Shown piece by piece: positions 1 through 10,740 of a DNA stretch of 64,000 nucleotides (its first letter is position 1; each line of letters begins with the position of its first letter). Source of the DNA: Apodospora peruviana. Lineage: Eukaryota > Ascomycota > Sordariomycetes > Sordariales > Lasiosphaeriaceae. Position numbers and translations under genes: made by a program. The DNA is taken from assembly GCA_033439685.1 (NCBI GenBank), contig JAUEDM010000003.1:1890001-1954000 (forward strand), written 5' to 3'. The notes beneath the pieces are model-generated. The model searched no databases. It was given only the letters and a program-made list of their open reading frames with translations, and had not been told where the DNA came from.

Positions 1-2487
1 CGGGACTTGCATTGTCGACGAGAGGCGAAGCGGTCAAGGCTACAGCAGGCCCGAGTTCTTGTATTTTTGGGTCTATTACGTCGGCTTCAACTCTCCTTGG
101 GTTTTTGTGCCGAGTTGTAAGGCTCTCTTTCTCACAACACATTCCCTCGTCATGGTGAGTAAGGTAGGTGCTAACGCTTGTGAACTTCGATAGTCCTCCT
201 GTATCAAAGCTCTCATGCTATTCAGCGGGCTTTTGAAGTCAGTGAACGGTTAACTGAAGTTCAGAAGAGAAAATGAAGGGGTTTTTTGGATGGGGCTTTC
301 GATTCATGTTCAGATGAGGAAGCTGCCAGCATCACCACTCCGCTCTCTTCTTTAGGGACTCAGGAAGACGCAACACTCTCAAGCAACGTTGGTGCTTATA
401 ATGAGAGACTTAATATGTCTGAGTATCATCATTGTCCCTGTAAACAGTTGAAGTGCGTCGTGTGTAAGACTTATAATATTATTCGAGGCAGTTCGTTTCG
501 ACATGGCGAACACCAATATCCATCAACAACACAATGCAGGCCAACGGCCAAAACACTAAACGCTATACAAGAAGAGACAGGTTGCACGAAAGACAACGAA
601 GGATGCTTTTGGACGCAAAATGCCTTGCCAACGATCGGTCAGAACGAAAACAAGCTGTTCTAACTCGCTGTGTTATGTGTAATGGTGTGTAAAAGGGGAA
701 AGTACCGCGCGCGACATTGGACCAAACACCCGCAACAATATTATAGCCTTTGTCAAAGCTGAAAAAGTTCGTGGTTTCTTTCTCTCCCTCTCTCTTGTGA
801 ATGATCCCTTGTAAATAGCTCGCAAAAAGACCGGTTCTGTGTGGGACTCAGAGTTGCCAACCATATTGAGAGAAGATATTCATCGGCCGAAAGCATGAGA
901 ATCGCTGATACATGGCAGACAGACAGTACAAACGAGAGTCATATCTTTTAAAGCCAGATTGGGACGGAAGTCCTATTCTTGTAAAGTCCGTCTGCCGGTG
1001 TGTATCGGACAATTTTCAATCTGCGCCATGTCGAATATCTCCTCTCAATATGACCTAGGTGGCTGTCTCAGAAGAGAAAAGAAATCACAGTATCATCATC
1101 GTCCCAAATGCCCCCGGTTTACCCTCAATTCTTGTACATTTGTTGCAGTTTCACGTTCGTCCAAAATACTCTATTATTCAGTGTGTAATAGCCCTCAGTT
1201 TACCCTCGATTTCCGGATCTTTGGTCTTTGGTAGGCCTCGGCAGTTTCTCGCTCGTCCCATCCCACATGGCCGCGGTGGTAGTGACGCCTGCTTGTTGTC
1301 CCTTATCCATTAGGGCCTTCTCCTGCGAGTATATATATATCCATTGAGGCCGTCTTCTGTGGGGGAAGGCGGCGTTCTCCAAGAAGTGGCTGCTGGCAAC
1401 ACGTCAAGTGCCTGTATCCTAGGAGGATCGATCGTGAGGTGCTCGGGTCAGGAGTTCGATGATGAAAAGAGGAAAGAGTTGAAAGAGCAGTCCGGGTGTT
1501 GGGCCCAGGTTATATACCAGATCAGAAAGAAATAGAATTAGAGTTTATGACAGCAATCTTTGTGGGTTGAAAAGACTCACGGAGTCACGGTGGGGAGAAG
1601 CCAACCTTACGGTATAACTCATGGAGCAAACGATTCATTCATTCCGCCCAAGTAAACCCAAGCTTCCTCAACAAAAACTAATGAAAGTTCGTCAAGTTTT
1701 TTCATGCCAATGACATCAATCGTCCGTTCGGGCTTCATGTGTCAATCATCGCGATCAGGGAATCCAATCGTATACGATCTCGTGGCTCCCTGTCTAGACT
1801 GGATGTACCATAGTTACGGTTAGTTCAGGTATACATCGTGGTATCTTGCTACAAATTACAAAATACGAAACACATGTTTATATCGTAAATGGCAGGTTTA
1901 GTTCCGTGGCTGGTCTTGACTCTTCCGGCGTGTACATCATCATCGCCCCTTTTACCCCTTTTGTTTGTTAGGTTGCGGGGCGGCACGCCAGAATTCCCAC
2001 TTACAACGCCAAGTCCAAACTGTCAATGACCGCGTCTACCCTACAGTAATAACCCACCAAGGTGTGGTGGGTAAATCGGATTTGATTTTCTTGATGACAG
2101 TGACATGCATTTTGTGTTACTTTCGGTTAACATGGTACGTGTCCAAAATACTGTATGCAACAAATAGCCCTTGGGCTGTGAGGGCGATTATCTAATTCTA
2201 GAGGACCATGAAAAGTCAGACTCGCAGAAAGAAAACACTGCCCGCGGTTTTCAACTTCGCATTCAAGTTCGCCCCATCCGATCTACCCCTCGTCCTGTCT
2301 TAGCCCGGGAAACAAAATGGAGGACCATGCCAGCAAAACCCAGTAAATGTAATATCTCGTAACAATGCTATCGTATCAAGAGCGAAGGAGACTGCTTTCT
2401 ACTCGTCTTTCACATCCAGGGTATATCTCGTATCCATCACCCCCCTAACCGGGCCCAAGCCCAGCTTCATCAACCAATTCTCCCAAA
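1..2487. other. Left-edge stretch with no supported gene
   Basis: No recognisable protein is encoded here. The open frames are short (up to 125 codons) and look random in composition. A possible tiny spliced reading frame at 152-253 is described among the findings. A short TA run lies at about 1331-1340. The right end (about 2350-2487) is probably the 3' flank of the cwc15 gene that ends at 2488. Confidence 0.5.
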
Positions 2488-3443
2488 TCAACGAACATAC
2501 TTGCTCATAAACCTCTTGTGAAAGTCAGACCGCAGTAGATCCTAAACCATTTGTCAGCACGCCTGTAGTTAAAGTGAAGCCAGCCACCAAGAAGACAACG
2601 CGACACAAGTAAATAACCACAAGAAACTCACATTGATAAACTCCTTCCTCTTCCCTTTTTCATCCGTTCCACGCGCCTGGTTCTTAAAAACCACATCATC
2701 ATCCCACCTCCTCTTGATATTAAAGTCCGCCTTGTTGAGCAGTGGATTCCCCAAGGCGATATCCTTCTCCCGTTCCGCCTCCTCGGCCGCAGCGCGCTCG
2801 CGCTCCTCCCTCTCCCGCTTCTCGGCCCGCTCCCGGCGCACTCGTTCCAGCTCCCGCTGCAGCTCGGCCTCCTCATCGTCACTGTCGTCCTCGCTATCAT
2901 CATCGTCGTCGTCATCATCATCATCCTCTTCCTCGTCTGAATCATCCGCGTCGATGTCTCTCGTCTCCTCTAATATGCGCCGGCGTTTGGCTTCTGGATC
3001 TTCCTCGTCGCCATCGGCGTGGGATGTGAGCTCTAGGGGCCGTTTCGAGGATGAGCCTGCGGTCGGCACAGCGTCGCCATCTGTGAGTGCGCCCGCGGCG
3101 GGACCGCCCTTGCCGGTCTTGGCGAAGTGAGCGGCTTCAGCGGCGAGGAGCTCGGCGCGCAGGTCGCGGACTTCGTGGTCCGGGTCGCCGCCTTGGCCTG
3201 GTTTTCTGTGAAATGGTGTTAGTTTGGCGTTCAATTCGGTGCGATCGGTCGGGTAGAGCATACCGGAATTTTAGCTGTGTGTAGGCGGGGAGTAGACGCT
3301 GGTGGTAGGCTGGTCCTCGGAGAGCTTCTTTTCCGCGAGCCTAGACCAGTCGCTTGTTAATACCTAAAGTACCTTGGGGATCACGGGCGAAGTAGAACAG
3401 TAATCCTTACCGGGTCAAAGGTAGGTCTATGCGCGGTGGTCAT
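2488..3443 (-). CDS. cwc15: Cwc15/Cwf15 pre-mRNA splicing factor
   Basis: Spliceosome component of the Prp19/NTC-associated core, acting in the nucleus. I join four exons: 3411-3443, 3264-3340, 2632-3205 and 2488-2541. They have GT..AG borders and stay in frame to give 245 residues. The start gives MTTAHRPTFDPARGKE, the conserved Cwc15 N-terminus. The last exon restores the family C-terminus (DLLRSDFHKRFMSKYVR), which the unspliced frame lacks. Residues 121-150 are an Asp/Glu run typical of the family, followed by a charged helix, then the conserved KRRWDDDVVFKNQARG block at about 200-216. The acidic run is encoded by a near-repeat of ATC on the + strand. The gene is divergent from rrp45 across about 385 bp. 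Family assignment is very secure; exon borders were inferred by eye. Confidence 0.93.
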
Positions 3444-3828
3444 CTTGCAAAAGGTGCTGTTGTGACGAGATAGTAGGAGAGATGTCTGCTGGAATGTTGC
3501 GCGCGGGTGAGTTGAATGGAGTGTTTGCAGGCTTGGTGGTTGCTCGAAGCACTTGACGATGGATTGGCGACTGGCGCAGGTCGACAGACATTGGCGGGTC
3601 GCGGCCGTTCACCGCCTGCTTGCTAGGTGAAAGCGGCCGGCAGAACGTCACAGAACGCGCCAACATTTGGCGGACTTAAGTGGCAGAAGATGCAGCCCCT
3701 CCAGAACCTACCTGGTCCCAGAACAATTCTACATTGAACAAGACAAGCTTCACCATCCGCCATAGCTCTGCGCCCAGTGTCCAGCAACTTGGTTTAATCC
3801 TTTCAAACTCAGCAGGAAATATCCAACG
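3444..3828. promoter_or_regulatory. Shared divergent promoter region, cwc15/rrp45
   Basis: This is the 385-bp gap between two divergent start codons, so both promoters must lie here. No canonical TATA box is evident. An apparent 79-codon minus-strand frame here is not supported as a gene. Confidence 0.5.
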
Positions 3829-4777
3829 ATGCCGCGTGAAGCAGAACCCTCGTTAAACGAAAAACAATTTATTTTACAAGCGCTACAAGAAAATCTTCGG
3901 CTCGATGGCCGCCAGCTCGATCAGTACCGGCCACTAGAGCTCACATTCGGCGACGAGTATGGAGTCGCCCAAGTATCACTGGGCAAGACAAAGTAAAAGC
4001 CACCACCACGTTCCCAAAAGCGATCTTCTGGATATCTGGTTCTGACAATGTATCCAAAGAGTCTTCGCCAAAGCCTCGGCCGAAGTGACAGTCCCCTACA
4101 CCGACCGGCCCCTCGACGGCGTCTTCACCATCATGACCGAGCTCAGCCCCATGGCCTCGCCCGCCTTCGAGGTAAACAGACCAAATGAAACAGAGGTCCT
4201 CCTCTCGCGCCTCCTGGAAAAAACGGTCCGCCGCTCCGGCGCCCTCGACACCGAATCCCTCTGCCTCGTCGCCGGGCAAAAGTGCTGGTCCGTCCGCGTG
4301 GACGTGCACGTGCTCTCGCACGACGGCAACGTCATTGATGCGTCTTGTCTGGCGGTCGTCGCGGCTCTCAGACACTTCCGGAAATCTGACACGAGCATGG
4401 AGGGCGGCGTGCTGACCGTCTACACGCCCGCCGAGCGGGAACCGGTGCCCCTGGGTTGGCTGCACTCGCCCTTTTGCGTCACCTGGAGCTTTTTTGGGGA
4501 CGAGGGCGAGACGGCGGTGCTGGACGCGACCCGCGCCGAGGAGCAGATCCGCGTCGGCAGCTGTACTATTAGTCTGAACCGCCACGGCGAGATCTGCCAG
4601 ATCGCGAAGCTCGGCGGCACCCCTGTGGAGGCAGTTGCGCTGCTGCAGTGCACGAGCCTTGCGCTGACCAAAGTCAAGGAGTTTTCTACCGTTCTAGATA
4701 GGAAGCTGGCGGAAGATAGCAAGAGGAGGGACAAGAGCGGACGTGCGGCAGAGCTGACGGCGGAAAATGATAGGTAA
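3829..4777 (+). CDS. rrp45: Rrp45, RNase PH-like exosome core subunit
   Basis: Core subunit of the RNA exosome ring, needed for rRNA processing and 3'-5' RNA decay in nucleus and cytoplasm. Two exons, 3829-3992 and 4060-4777, give 293 residues. The intron starts GTAAAA and ends CCAAAG. The N-terminus includes LRLDGRQLDQYRPLEL and then the RNase PH hallmark VSLGKTKVFAKASAEVTVPY across the splice site. It continues with PYTDRPLDGVFTI and ends in a charged tail. In the family this subunit is catalytically inactive in eukaryotes and serves as a ring scaffold. Length and the RNase PH fold pattern fit fungal Rrp45. It could only be confused with the paralogue Rrp42; the N-terminal LRLDGRQxDxxR wording favours Rrp45. 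Confidence 0.9.
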
Positions 4778-5566
4778 ATCAGCATCGGACAAGGGTGGTG
4801 GGCGGCAGTGTAAGATGAGGAACCATAAACAACGAGATACCCAAGGCGAACAGAGCCGAATTACAGAGTCCAGTCAAAGAGATGTGGTGTACGTTGGTAG
4901 GGTGACCGTAATTGATCTGCAGCGCTAACAACGCAAGACCACAACTGTATATACATTGCCTCATGATGGATGATAAGGCCTTGGGCTTCCAGATCTGGCT
5001 TCGAGGCAAAGGCGCTCACAAGGCCAACCTATCCAAGCAGGGAGGAAAGCAAGCGCGATGTGAGCATTCTTCGCCTGCCTAACTCCTCTCACTAGCTTCC
5101 CTATATTGAAATAATACTTCCCTTGGGGGCGATGACGTTCGACACTTGCTCGCGAAGAGAAGACGAGTCAACATTGTACAAGTCAAGTGGTCAAACTCCA
5201 GCATTATTAAGACCACCTCCAAGATCATCAATTCTCTCTTTCGAATCTGGTTCCCGGGGCCAAGTAATAGAACCGGTGGGGTCTTCAGCCGGCGGCCGGC
5301 GGGGGTTATCGGTAGCCGTTGGATTCAGACGGTGATGTTCTCGGATGATAGGCTTTGAGTAGTGCTCCTCCTTGCCTGACAATCCCTCCCCACCCCCTCC
5401 CTGAGTTGAATCGAATCTGCGCGCCGTCGGTTCCGCACACGCCACTGTTGTGTCGGGGATGGGCGGAACAGATAGTGAGGCCGCCAGCCGGGTCAGTTGG
5501 CCCATGATTGTCCGTAATCGTTGGTGGATGGTTGGTGTTTCTCTTGTTCTTCATAGAAGACATCAA
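4778..5566. other. Intergenic, convergent 3' flanks
   Basis: Lies between the 3' ends of rrp45 (+) and the Arl GTPase (-). Short open frames on both strands show no recognisable protein. A GC-rich near-palindrome (gccggcggccggcg) sits at about 5288-5301. Confidence 0.5.
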
Positions 5567-6276
5567 TCACCTCATGACCGGCGGCCTAGACTCTTTATTC
5601 CATTTCATCCTCGAGCGCAACCAATCCACCGCCTCGGTGACGCCTGTGCCCGTCAGCGCCGACACCGGCAGTACCCTCGAGTCACGAATACTGCTCGCCT
5701 TGTCGCCCTCGAACACGCGCTTCACCAAGCCTTCCTTGATCCTGACGACCTCGACGCAGTCTTCTCTGTCTTGTTTGTTCGCCAGGATGAGCAGCGGCAC
5801 GCCCTCGGTCTCGCTGTTCTGCAGCACGTCCTCCAGGACCAAACGGCACTCGTCCAGCCTGCCTGAGCTATCGTGCTCGAGGTTGCCATCGCCGATGTCG
5901 GTGCTGTCGATGATGAACACGATGGCATGACACGAAGCGTAGTAGCTCTGCCACAGCTTGCGCAGCGACAGCTGGCCGCCGACGTCCCACAGCTTGAGGT
6001 ACATGTCGGGCAGGGTGATGGTAGACACGTTCTGGCCGACCGTCGGCACGGTCTTAAGTTTCGGTTCGGGCCGGTCCGGGTGGAAGAGGGCTTTGACCTG
6101 CTCGTGGAAGGTGGTCTTGCCAGCGTTGTCGAGACCGAGGAGGATCACCGAGTATTCTGGCAGTCCCGATGCTGGGGTTAGAGATACGACAATGCACAAT
6201 GGTATAACTCTTGATCTGTTGTAATACCTTCTTTACTCGTCGCTAACCTGTACAGACCCTTTGCGAGATGGTACAT
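5567..6276 (-). CDS. arl3: ARFRP1/Arl3-type small GTPase
   Basis: Golgi-associated Arf-like GTPase. In yeast and animals this family recruits Arl1 and golgins to the trans-Golgi. Exons 6228-6276 and 5567-6171 give 217 residues. The N-terminus MYHLAKGLYRLATSKE has no myristoylated Gly2. It begins Met-aromatic, as in yeast Arl3 and human ARFRP1, which are NatC-acetylated for membrane targeting. Visible GTPase motifs are the P-loop GLDNAGKT (29-36), switch I PTVGQN, switch II DVGGQ (79-83), NKQD, and SALTG near the C-terminus. The 56-bp intron falls just before the G domain. Divergent from the membrane-protein gene at 6811. Assignment to ARFRP1 rather than Arl1/Arf is based mainly on the N-terminus. 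Confidence 0.88.
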
Positions 6277-6810
6277 CTTGTTCTTTGTGGTCTGACGCGA
6301 ACGAGTTGCAGTTGAGAAGATGTTCGCAGAGGTGCTTGCGGTCAGTGAAATCCCAAGCGGGTCATTAAGCAATGCAACACGCGATGGGAATGCGGGAGGA
6401 GATGGAACCCCGTAACTGGAAACTGTCAAAGGGCAGGGACAGGGGGAAGTGGTACAGTAAGTGGAGTGCCCCTGACCCTGCGGGGTACCGGTACTAGTAC
6501 ACTACCTAAACTGTCAGACTTTGTAAGGTACGGGTTAGGTGACCGGGTAAGGGGAGGGCGCTGATAAGATAAACCGAGCCAACCCGTATGTGTAAGTGAG
6601 CTCCAGCTGCTGTCGTCATAGCTGGTAAAATCATAAGGCTGGCGCGGATCTCCATGTCGCGGTTTTCTCAACCAACACAACACCAAACGCAATCGCAGTC
6701 GGAATACCATTTCGGCTACGGCTTCATTGCTACTCTAGACCCATGGGCTAATCTGCTTTCATTTACATTTTGCCTCGAAGAAATTCGTAGACAACAAAAA
6801 GCCATCTAAG
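6277..6810. promoter_or_regulatory. Shared divergent promoter region, Arl GTPase/membrane protein
   Basis: A 534-bp gap between two divergent start codons. It is rich in GGTACC/GTACTAGTAC-like palindromic bits (6484-6502). No TATA box is obvious. Confidence 0.45.
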
Positions 6811-8657
6811 ATGGCACCCGTCTCCCTTGAGTCGGAAGTCAGGTATGAAACTCCCCGCCGCTTTAGGTGCAGGCGAAAAGACCAGCTTGGAAATCCAAGA
6901 CTGACATGATGGAACACACAGGTACACGCCCCTGGTCTTCGCAGCATCACATATTGCCGCAGCCGGCTATCTCACCTACACCATTGCGCTGGGCCTCTAC
7001 CGCTCGCAGACAGCCTTGGGTCCTGCCCAAGATACACGCCTGCGCACTGCACAGCGCCAGAAGCTCACAAGCGCCTTCGGAAGTCTGGCAGCGCTCAGCC
7101 TGATACTGGCTATTGGTTCGGGAATCAGTTACCTGACCCTTTCCTACAAGGTATGGGCGTCTGAGAGGGGCGTTGCGGTTCCGAATAGGTATGTCCTTCT
7201 TACAGCTAGCTAAAATGCGACTTACCCTGACAAGAAGCAGTCTGTTTGGTGGGTGGCATGCACAGGAAAACGCCAATACCACAACGCCGGTAGGCATATA
7301 CCCGTTCAGCTGGCTAAACGACACCCCGATATATCGCGATGCTCTCGAGATCATCGCAGAGAGGAGTCGCAGGCTCTGGTGGGCCCAGCAGCTGGGCTTG
7401 TCAGCGATATCATGGAGCATGCTGCTCGCGATCGAGGGACGCCGACGCAAAGTCCCATATCTATGGGCATATTCTCTTCTAGCACAACTGGTGAATCTGT
7501 CCTTTGCCCAGAATCTGTTCTATGTGGCAATGCTTTTGAGCCCTTCAACTGTCCCCGTGCCGGAATCAAGGTACGTTTAGATACCACCAATTTAGCTCGC
7601 CAAGTATTTTTGTATACTGACAGAAATTAGGATCGCAAAATTTGTGGACCGAGCATTTCCGCCAAAACCAGCTAACTGGGTCCCGAAGCCTTTACTCTTT
7701 CTCGGCCTCTTGGTCCTCAACTACGCTGCCGCCCTCTATGTTCCATATACGGCGGGGCACCGCATCTTTCTCAAAGCCACCGCGATAGCCAAGTTCTTGC
7801 AGTTCACGCCATTGATCATGACCACAGTTGTCCCGGCATCCTGGGGCGTCGTCTATCCAACGCCCCGAAACGCTTACAGTGCCTTCACCAAACTCTTCCA
7901 GGTGATGTCCATCGCGGGCGCACTTTTGCACGGCAAGACCACCCTCGTCAGTCTCTTGTACAACTTACCCGAGGCATACAAGCACCGGCACAGTATCCAT
8001 ATACCCTTCGACACGGAGAAACGAACGGCCTGGGAGCGAAGTGCGACAGCTATCGAGAAGGTGGTTGGCTCAATCAACGACCACCCAGTAGTCGCTGCAG
8101 CCGGGAAGGACGTCCTTCTTTGCGGGCTAAGCCTCGGGCTATGGGCTGCCGTCCGCGCGATGGACGTGGGGGACATGCTTCAATCTGTCATTCCATCATA
8201 TACAGCTATATCGGAAAGCTCACCGGTTAAGGAGGCAGCTGCAGCAGTATCAAGCGTGGCGACAGCGACAATTGAGTCGCCGCCTGCGGAAGAAGACGGG
8301 GAGGCTGCGAAGCCCGATTTATCCATGTCATCTCTACGTCGCAGCGGCCGGTCCGCCAAGCCCAGGTTCTCCAGCGTCAGTAGCTCTACCGAGGAGGTGC
8401 AGACCCCGAGGCGACGTGGCCGTCTGCGCAAGGCAGCCAAGGCGGAGCCGACGCCGGAACCGGATCCGGAAGAGGTACTTGGCGATGCTACGTACGAGCC
8501 TTCGCCGGCGGTGGAGGCGAGCGTGATACAGGGAGACGTGGTACCAGACGACGATTTCGACTGGGAGTCGGCCTCGCTTGCGTGGGGTTTGACTGCCCTG
8601 GGTGGATTAGGGGCAGGGAGCGCGGCTGTGTTTGGGGCCGAGTGTATCTCGCGTTGA
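6811..8657 (+). CDS. Unrecognised multipass membrane protein
   Basis: Four exons, 6811-6842, 6922-7188, 7241-7570 and 7631-8657, join in frame to 551 residues. All introns have GT..AG borders. The product begins MAPVSLESEVRYTPLVFAA. The first roughly 400 residues contain several hydrophobic segments, for example around IAAAGYLTYTIALGLY, FGSLAALSLILAIGSGI, PLLFLGLLVLNYAAALYV and VLLCGLSLGLWAAVRAM. These suggest an integral membrane protein. The C-terminal ~150 residues are Ser/Pro/Glu-rich with Arg/Lys patches (RRRGRLRKAAK), likely disordered, before a final Gly/Ala-rich hydrophobic stretch. I do not recognise a characterised family and assign no function. The splice joins are convincing because each restores one long frame with uniform composition. 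Confidence 0.8.
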
Positions 8658-9300
8658 GGTCTTATCGCATGAAATGATGTGATGACGTTTCATGAGTTTT
8701 GCAATCATTCTGGTGTCTGGTCTGGGTCGGAGCAATAACGCAGGGATTGATGGAAGGGTACGGTGGATATCGATAGATATGATATGGCTTTCTTGGTTGT
8801 GTATGCAACGTAACTTCTTGACGGACATTGATGGATGGGCTTATCAGACCGAATTCTTACTTGGTAATAGAGAAAGTGATCTTTAATTTAGGAATTGATC
8901 ATCGACCCCTCTCTCAGGTCTAGATTTTCGCCTCAACGGCCGTAGGTTCTGACCGTTGGAAAAAGGCTTCCAACACCAACTCATGTGGAGAAATGACGTA
9001 TAGAATATCCCAAAGGGGGAACTGGACATCATCGTCACCACTCGACCGACGACGCCTTTGATTCACTCATCACACGACCATGACGACAGTCCAAGTCGTC
9101 CAACCTAAGGTAACATATATGTACCTTACTGTAGTAGACCAGATAGAAAGGACGCTCAATAAATGAACAAGTTGAACCAAAACAACTACCACCACCAGCC
9201 AACCGACTGACGGATCGAATGATGTTCGATATTTAAACCTGCTAAAATCCACGAATATACTCACCCTTGCTTGAACCGGGAAAGAATACCTTCCCAAAAA
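8658..9300. other. Intergenic between membrane-protein gene and hypothetical ORF
   Basis: Contains the 3' flank of the upstream gene and, if the ORF at 9301 is real, its promoter. No RNA gene or repeat element is seen. Confidence 0.45.
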
Positions 9301-10023
9301 ATGACAATACAAGAAAGCTGGCGTCGCATACGCGGCGGCGGTTCTCAGACAAGCAAATACAAATTCGAATCCGAGTCCGTTTTCAGCAAGACAACGAGGA
9401 ACACAAGCGATAGCACTGCAACATCATTCCCCTCGGCTCACCAATCAAGAACCTATCATCAACGGCAGCCATCAAACCAAAGCAACAACAATTGTTCACG
9501 ACCTTTCGGGAAGTTCGCACGAGCACTACTCATGTGTCGTTCAGACAAAGATGCTAGTATCGAAGGGCAGAGACCACCACCAGACGACGAGAAAATATCA
9601 TCGGATTCGCTCTCTCGCTGCAACACAGGAGGGTTCCACCCGCTTTGTAGGGAGATGGAATTACATCCAGCACCACCGAAACCAAATTCGATGATCAAGA
9701 AAATGAAAGCACGGAAAACACCAAAAGCGAGACCGTTGCCCACACGAGAAGAAAAATGTAAACATGATGAAGATGATGACTGCCCACATCGACGCCACCA
9801 GAAGCTGCTGAACAGCTACACCATCAAGTTTGGGCGACAACAGCAGCAGCAGCAGCAGCAGAAGAAGAAGAAGAAACGACAGAAGAGCAGCACTGGCACT
9901 GGCAGGCGCAAATCGAGCGCGGGTGTTGCTAGTTACTACAGTAACGTTAGTCCGCACGGTTCGACGCCTGGAAGTTTGGATGTAATGACCAAGGTAAGGT
10001 GGGTTGCTGGATTGAAAGGTTGA
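9301..10023 (+). CDS. Hypothetical low-complexity basic protein
   Basis: Single open frame of 240 codons from an ATG at 9301. The sequence is Ser/Arg/Lys-rich. Near residue 180 it carries a Gln run encoded by a (CAG)n tract at about 9839-9861, followed directly by a Lys-rich run. There is no recognised domain, signal peptide or membrane segment. The last codons contain a good 5' splice site (AAG/GTAAGG at about 9990), so the true C-terminus may be spliced to sequence downstream. It could be a lineage-specific regulatory or disordered protein, or a chance frame. A 219-codon antisense frame overlaps its 3' end but looks non-coding. Confidence 0.35.
   Translation: MTIQESWRRIRGGGSQTSKYKFESESVFSKTTRNTSDSTATSFPSAHQSRTYHQRQPSNQSNNNCSRPFGKFARALLMCRSDKDASIEGQRPPPDDEKISSDSLSRCNTGGFHPLCREMELHPAPPKPNSMIKKMKARKTPKARPLPTREEKCKHDEDDDCPHRRHQKLLNSYTIKFGRQQQQQQQQKKKKKRQKSSTGTGRRKSSAGVASYYSNVSPHGSTPGSLDVMTKVRWVAGLKG
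9839..9877 (+). repeat. (CAG)n/(AAG)n trinucleotide tract
   Basis: Seven to eight CAG units are followed by AAG units, inside the hypothetical ORF at 9301-10023. They would encode poly-Gln then poly-Lys. Length is likely to vary between strains. Confidence 0.85.
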
Positions 10024-10740
10024 GGAGGACAAAGACTAGTTTCAGGGAATGATATCAATCCTTCAATTGTAGAGATGAGAGTTGGTTTTGTTATCGGCTT
10101 TTTCTCGACAGCACACACATAGTTCCCGCTATGCACCGGCTCCCTCGCCCAGTCCGCTGCTCCATCCGGAACTAAGCATCTGTCGAACCACCCTTCTCGT
10201 TGTACACTCCAGGTAGTCAATCCCACACAGCCATAAACAAATAGGTACACATATATACACACAGCACTGCCATGACGGGAAACACATCGGCCCCAACACA
10301 TAGGTATAGACAAAAGAAAAGAGAATAGACAGGAGGGACGTGCTAGCCGAATTCTATAAGGCCAAAGCAAAATAGGGTAGTGTTTGGTATGGTGCTTGAA
10401 ACCGAAACAAGCCATGAACAAAGGAAACGCTTTGCAAGCAACCAACCACCTTTTTATCTGTCCCATCCATCCCCATGCCACCAAAACAACAAGACCAGCC
10501 AAACATGCATACACAACAACACCCTTCAGACCGAACTCTTGAAAACAATTATACAAGGCATGCATGTCCCGGTCGCCCATCCGCCCAATAACCATCTGCT
10601 AACGCCTGTGAGCCCCAAAGAGATATCGCCGCTCCAAGTAATGGATTAAAAAAAGACAATATGATGGTAACAAAAGAACACGAGGGGAATAAATGATTTT
10701 CTTATAGCCAAGAAAAGTGCTGGTCTCAGCCAATCACACA
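10024..10740. other. Intergenic, 3' side of mdm34
   Basis: Lies between two converging frames. It includes an AT-rich stretch and the probable mdm34 3' UTR. A minus-strand open frame here (9936-10595) has no recognisable content. Confidence 0.45.

Noticed and set aside
286..663. 125-codon frame with CPCKQLKCVVCK
   Set aside because: Begins at a TTG rather than an ATG, and the Cys pattern matches no zinc family I know.
5450..5930. Long plus-strand frames antisense to the Arl GTPase
   Set aside because: They are shadows of a strongly conserved coding exon on the other strand.
9936..10595. 219-codon minus-strand frame with a hydrophobic stretch
   Set aside because: Overlaps the hypothetical ORF at 9301 and AT-rich 3' flanks; Trp/Cys-rich random composition, no family.
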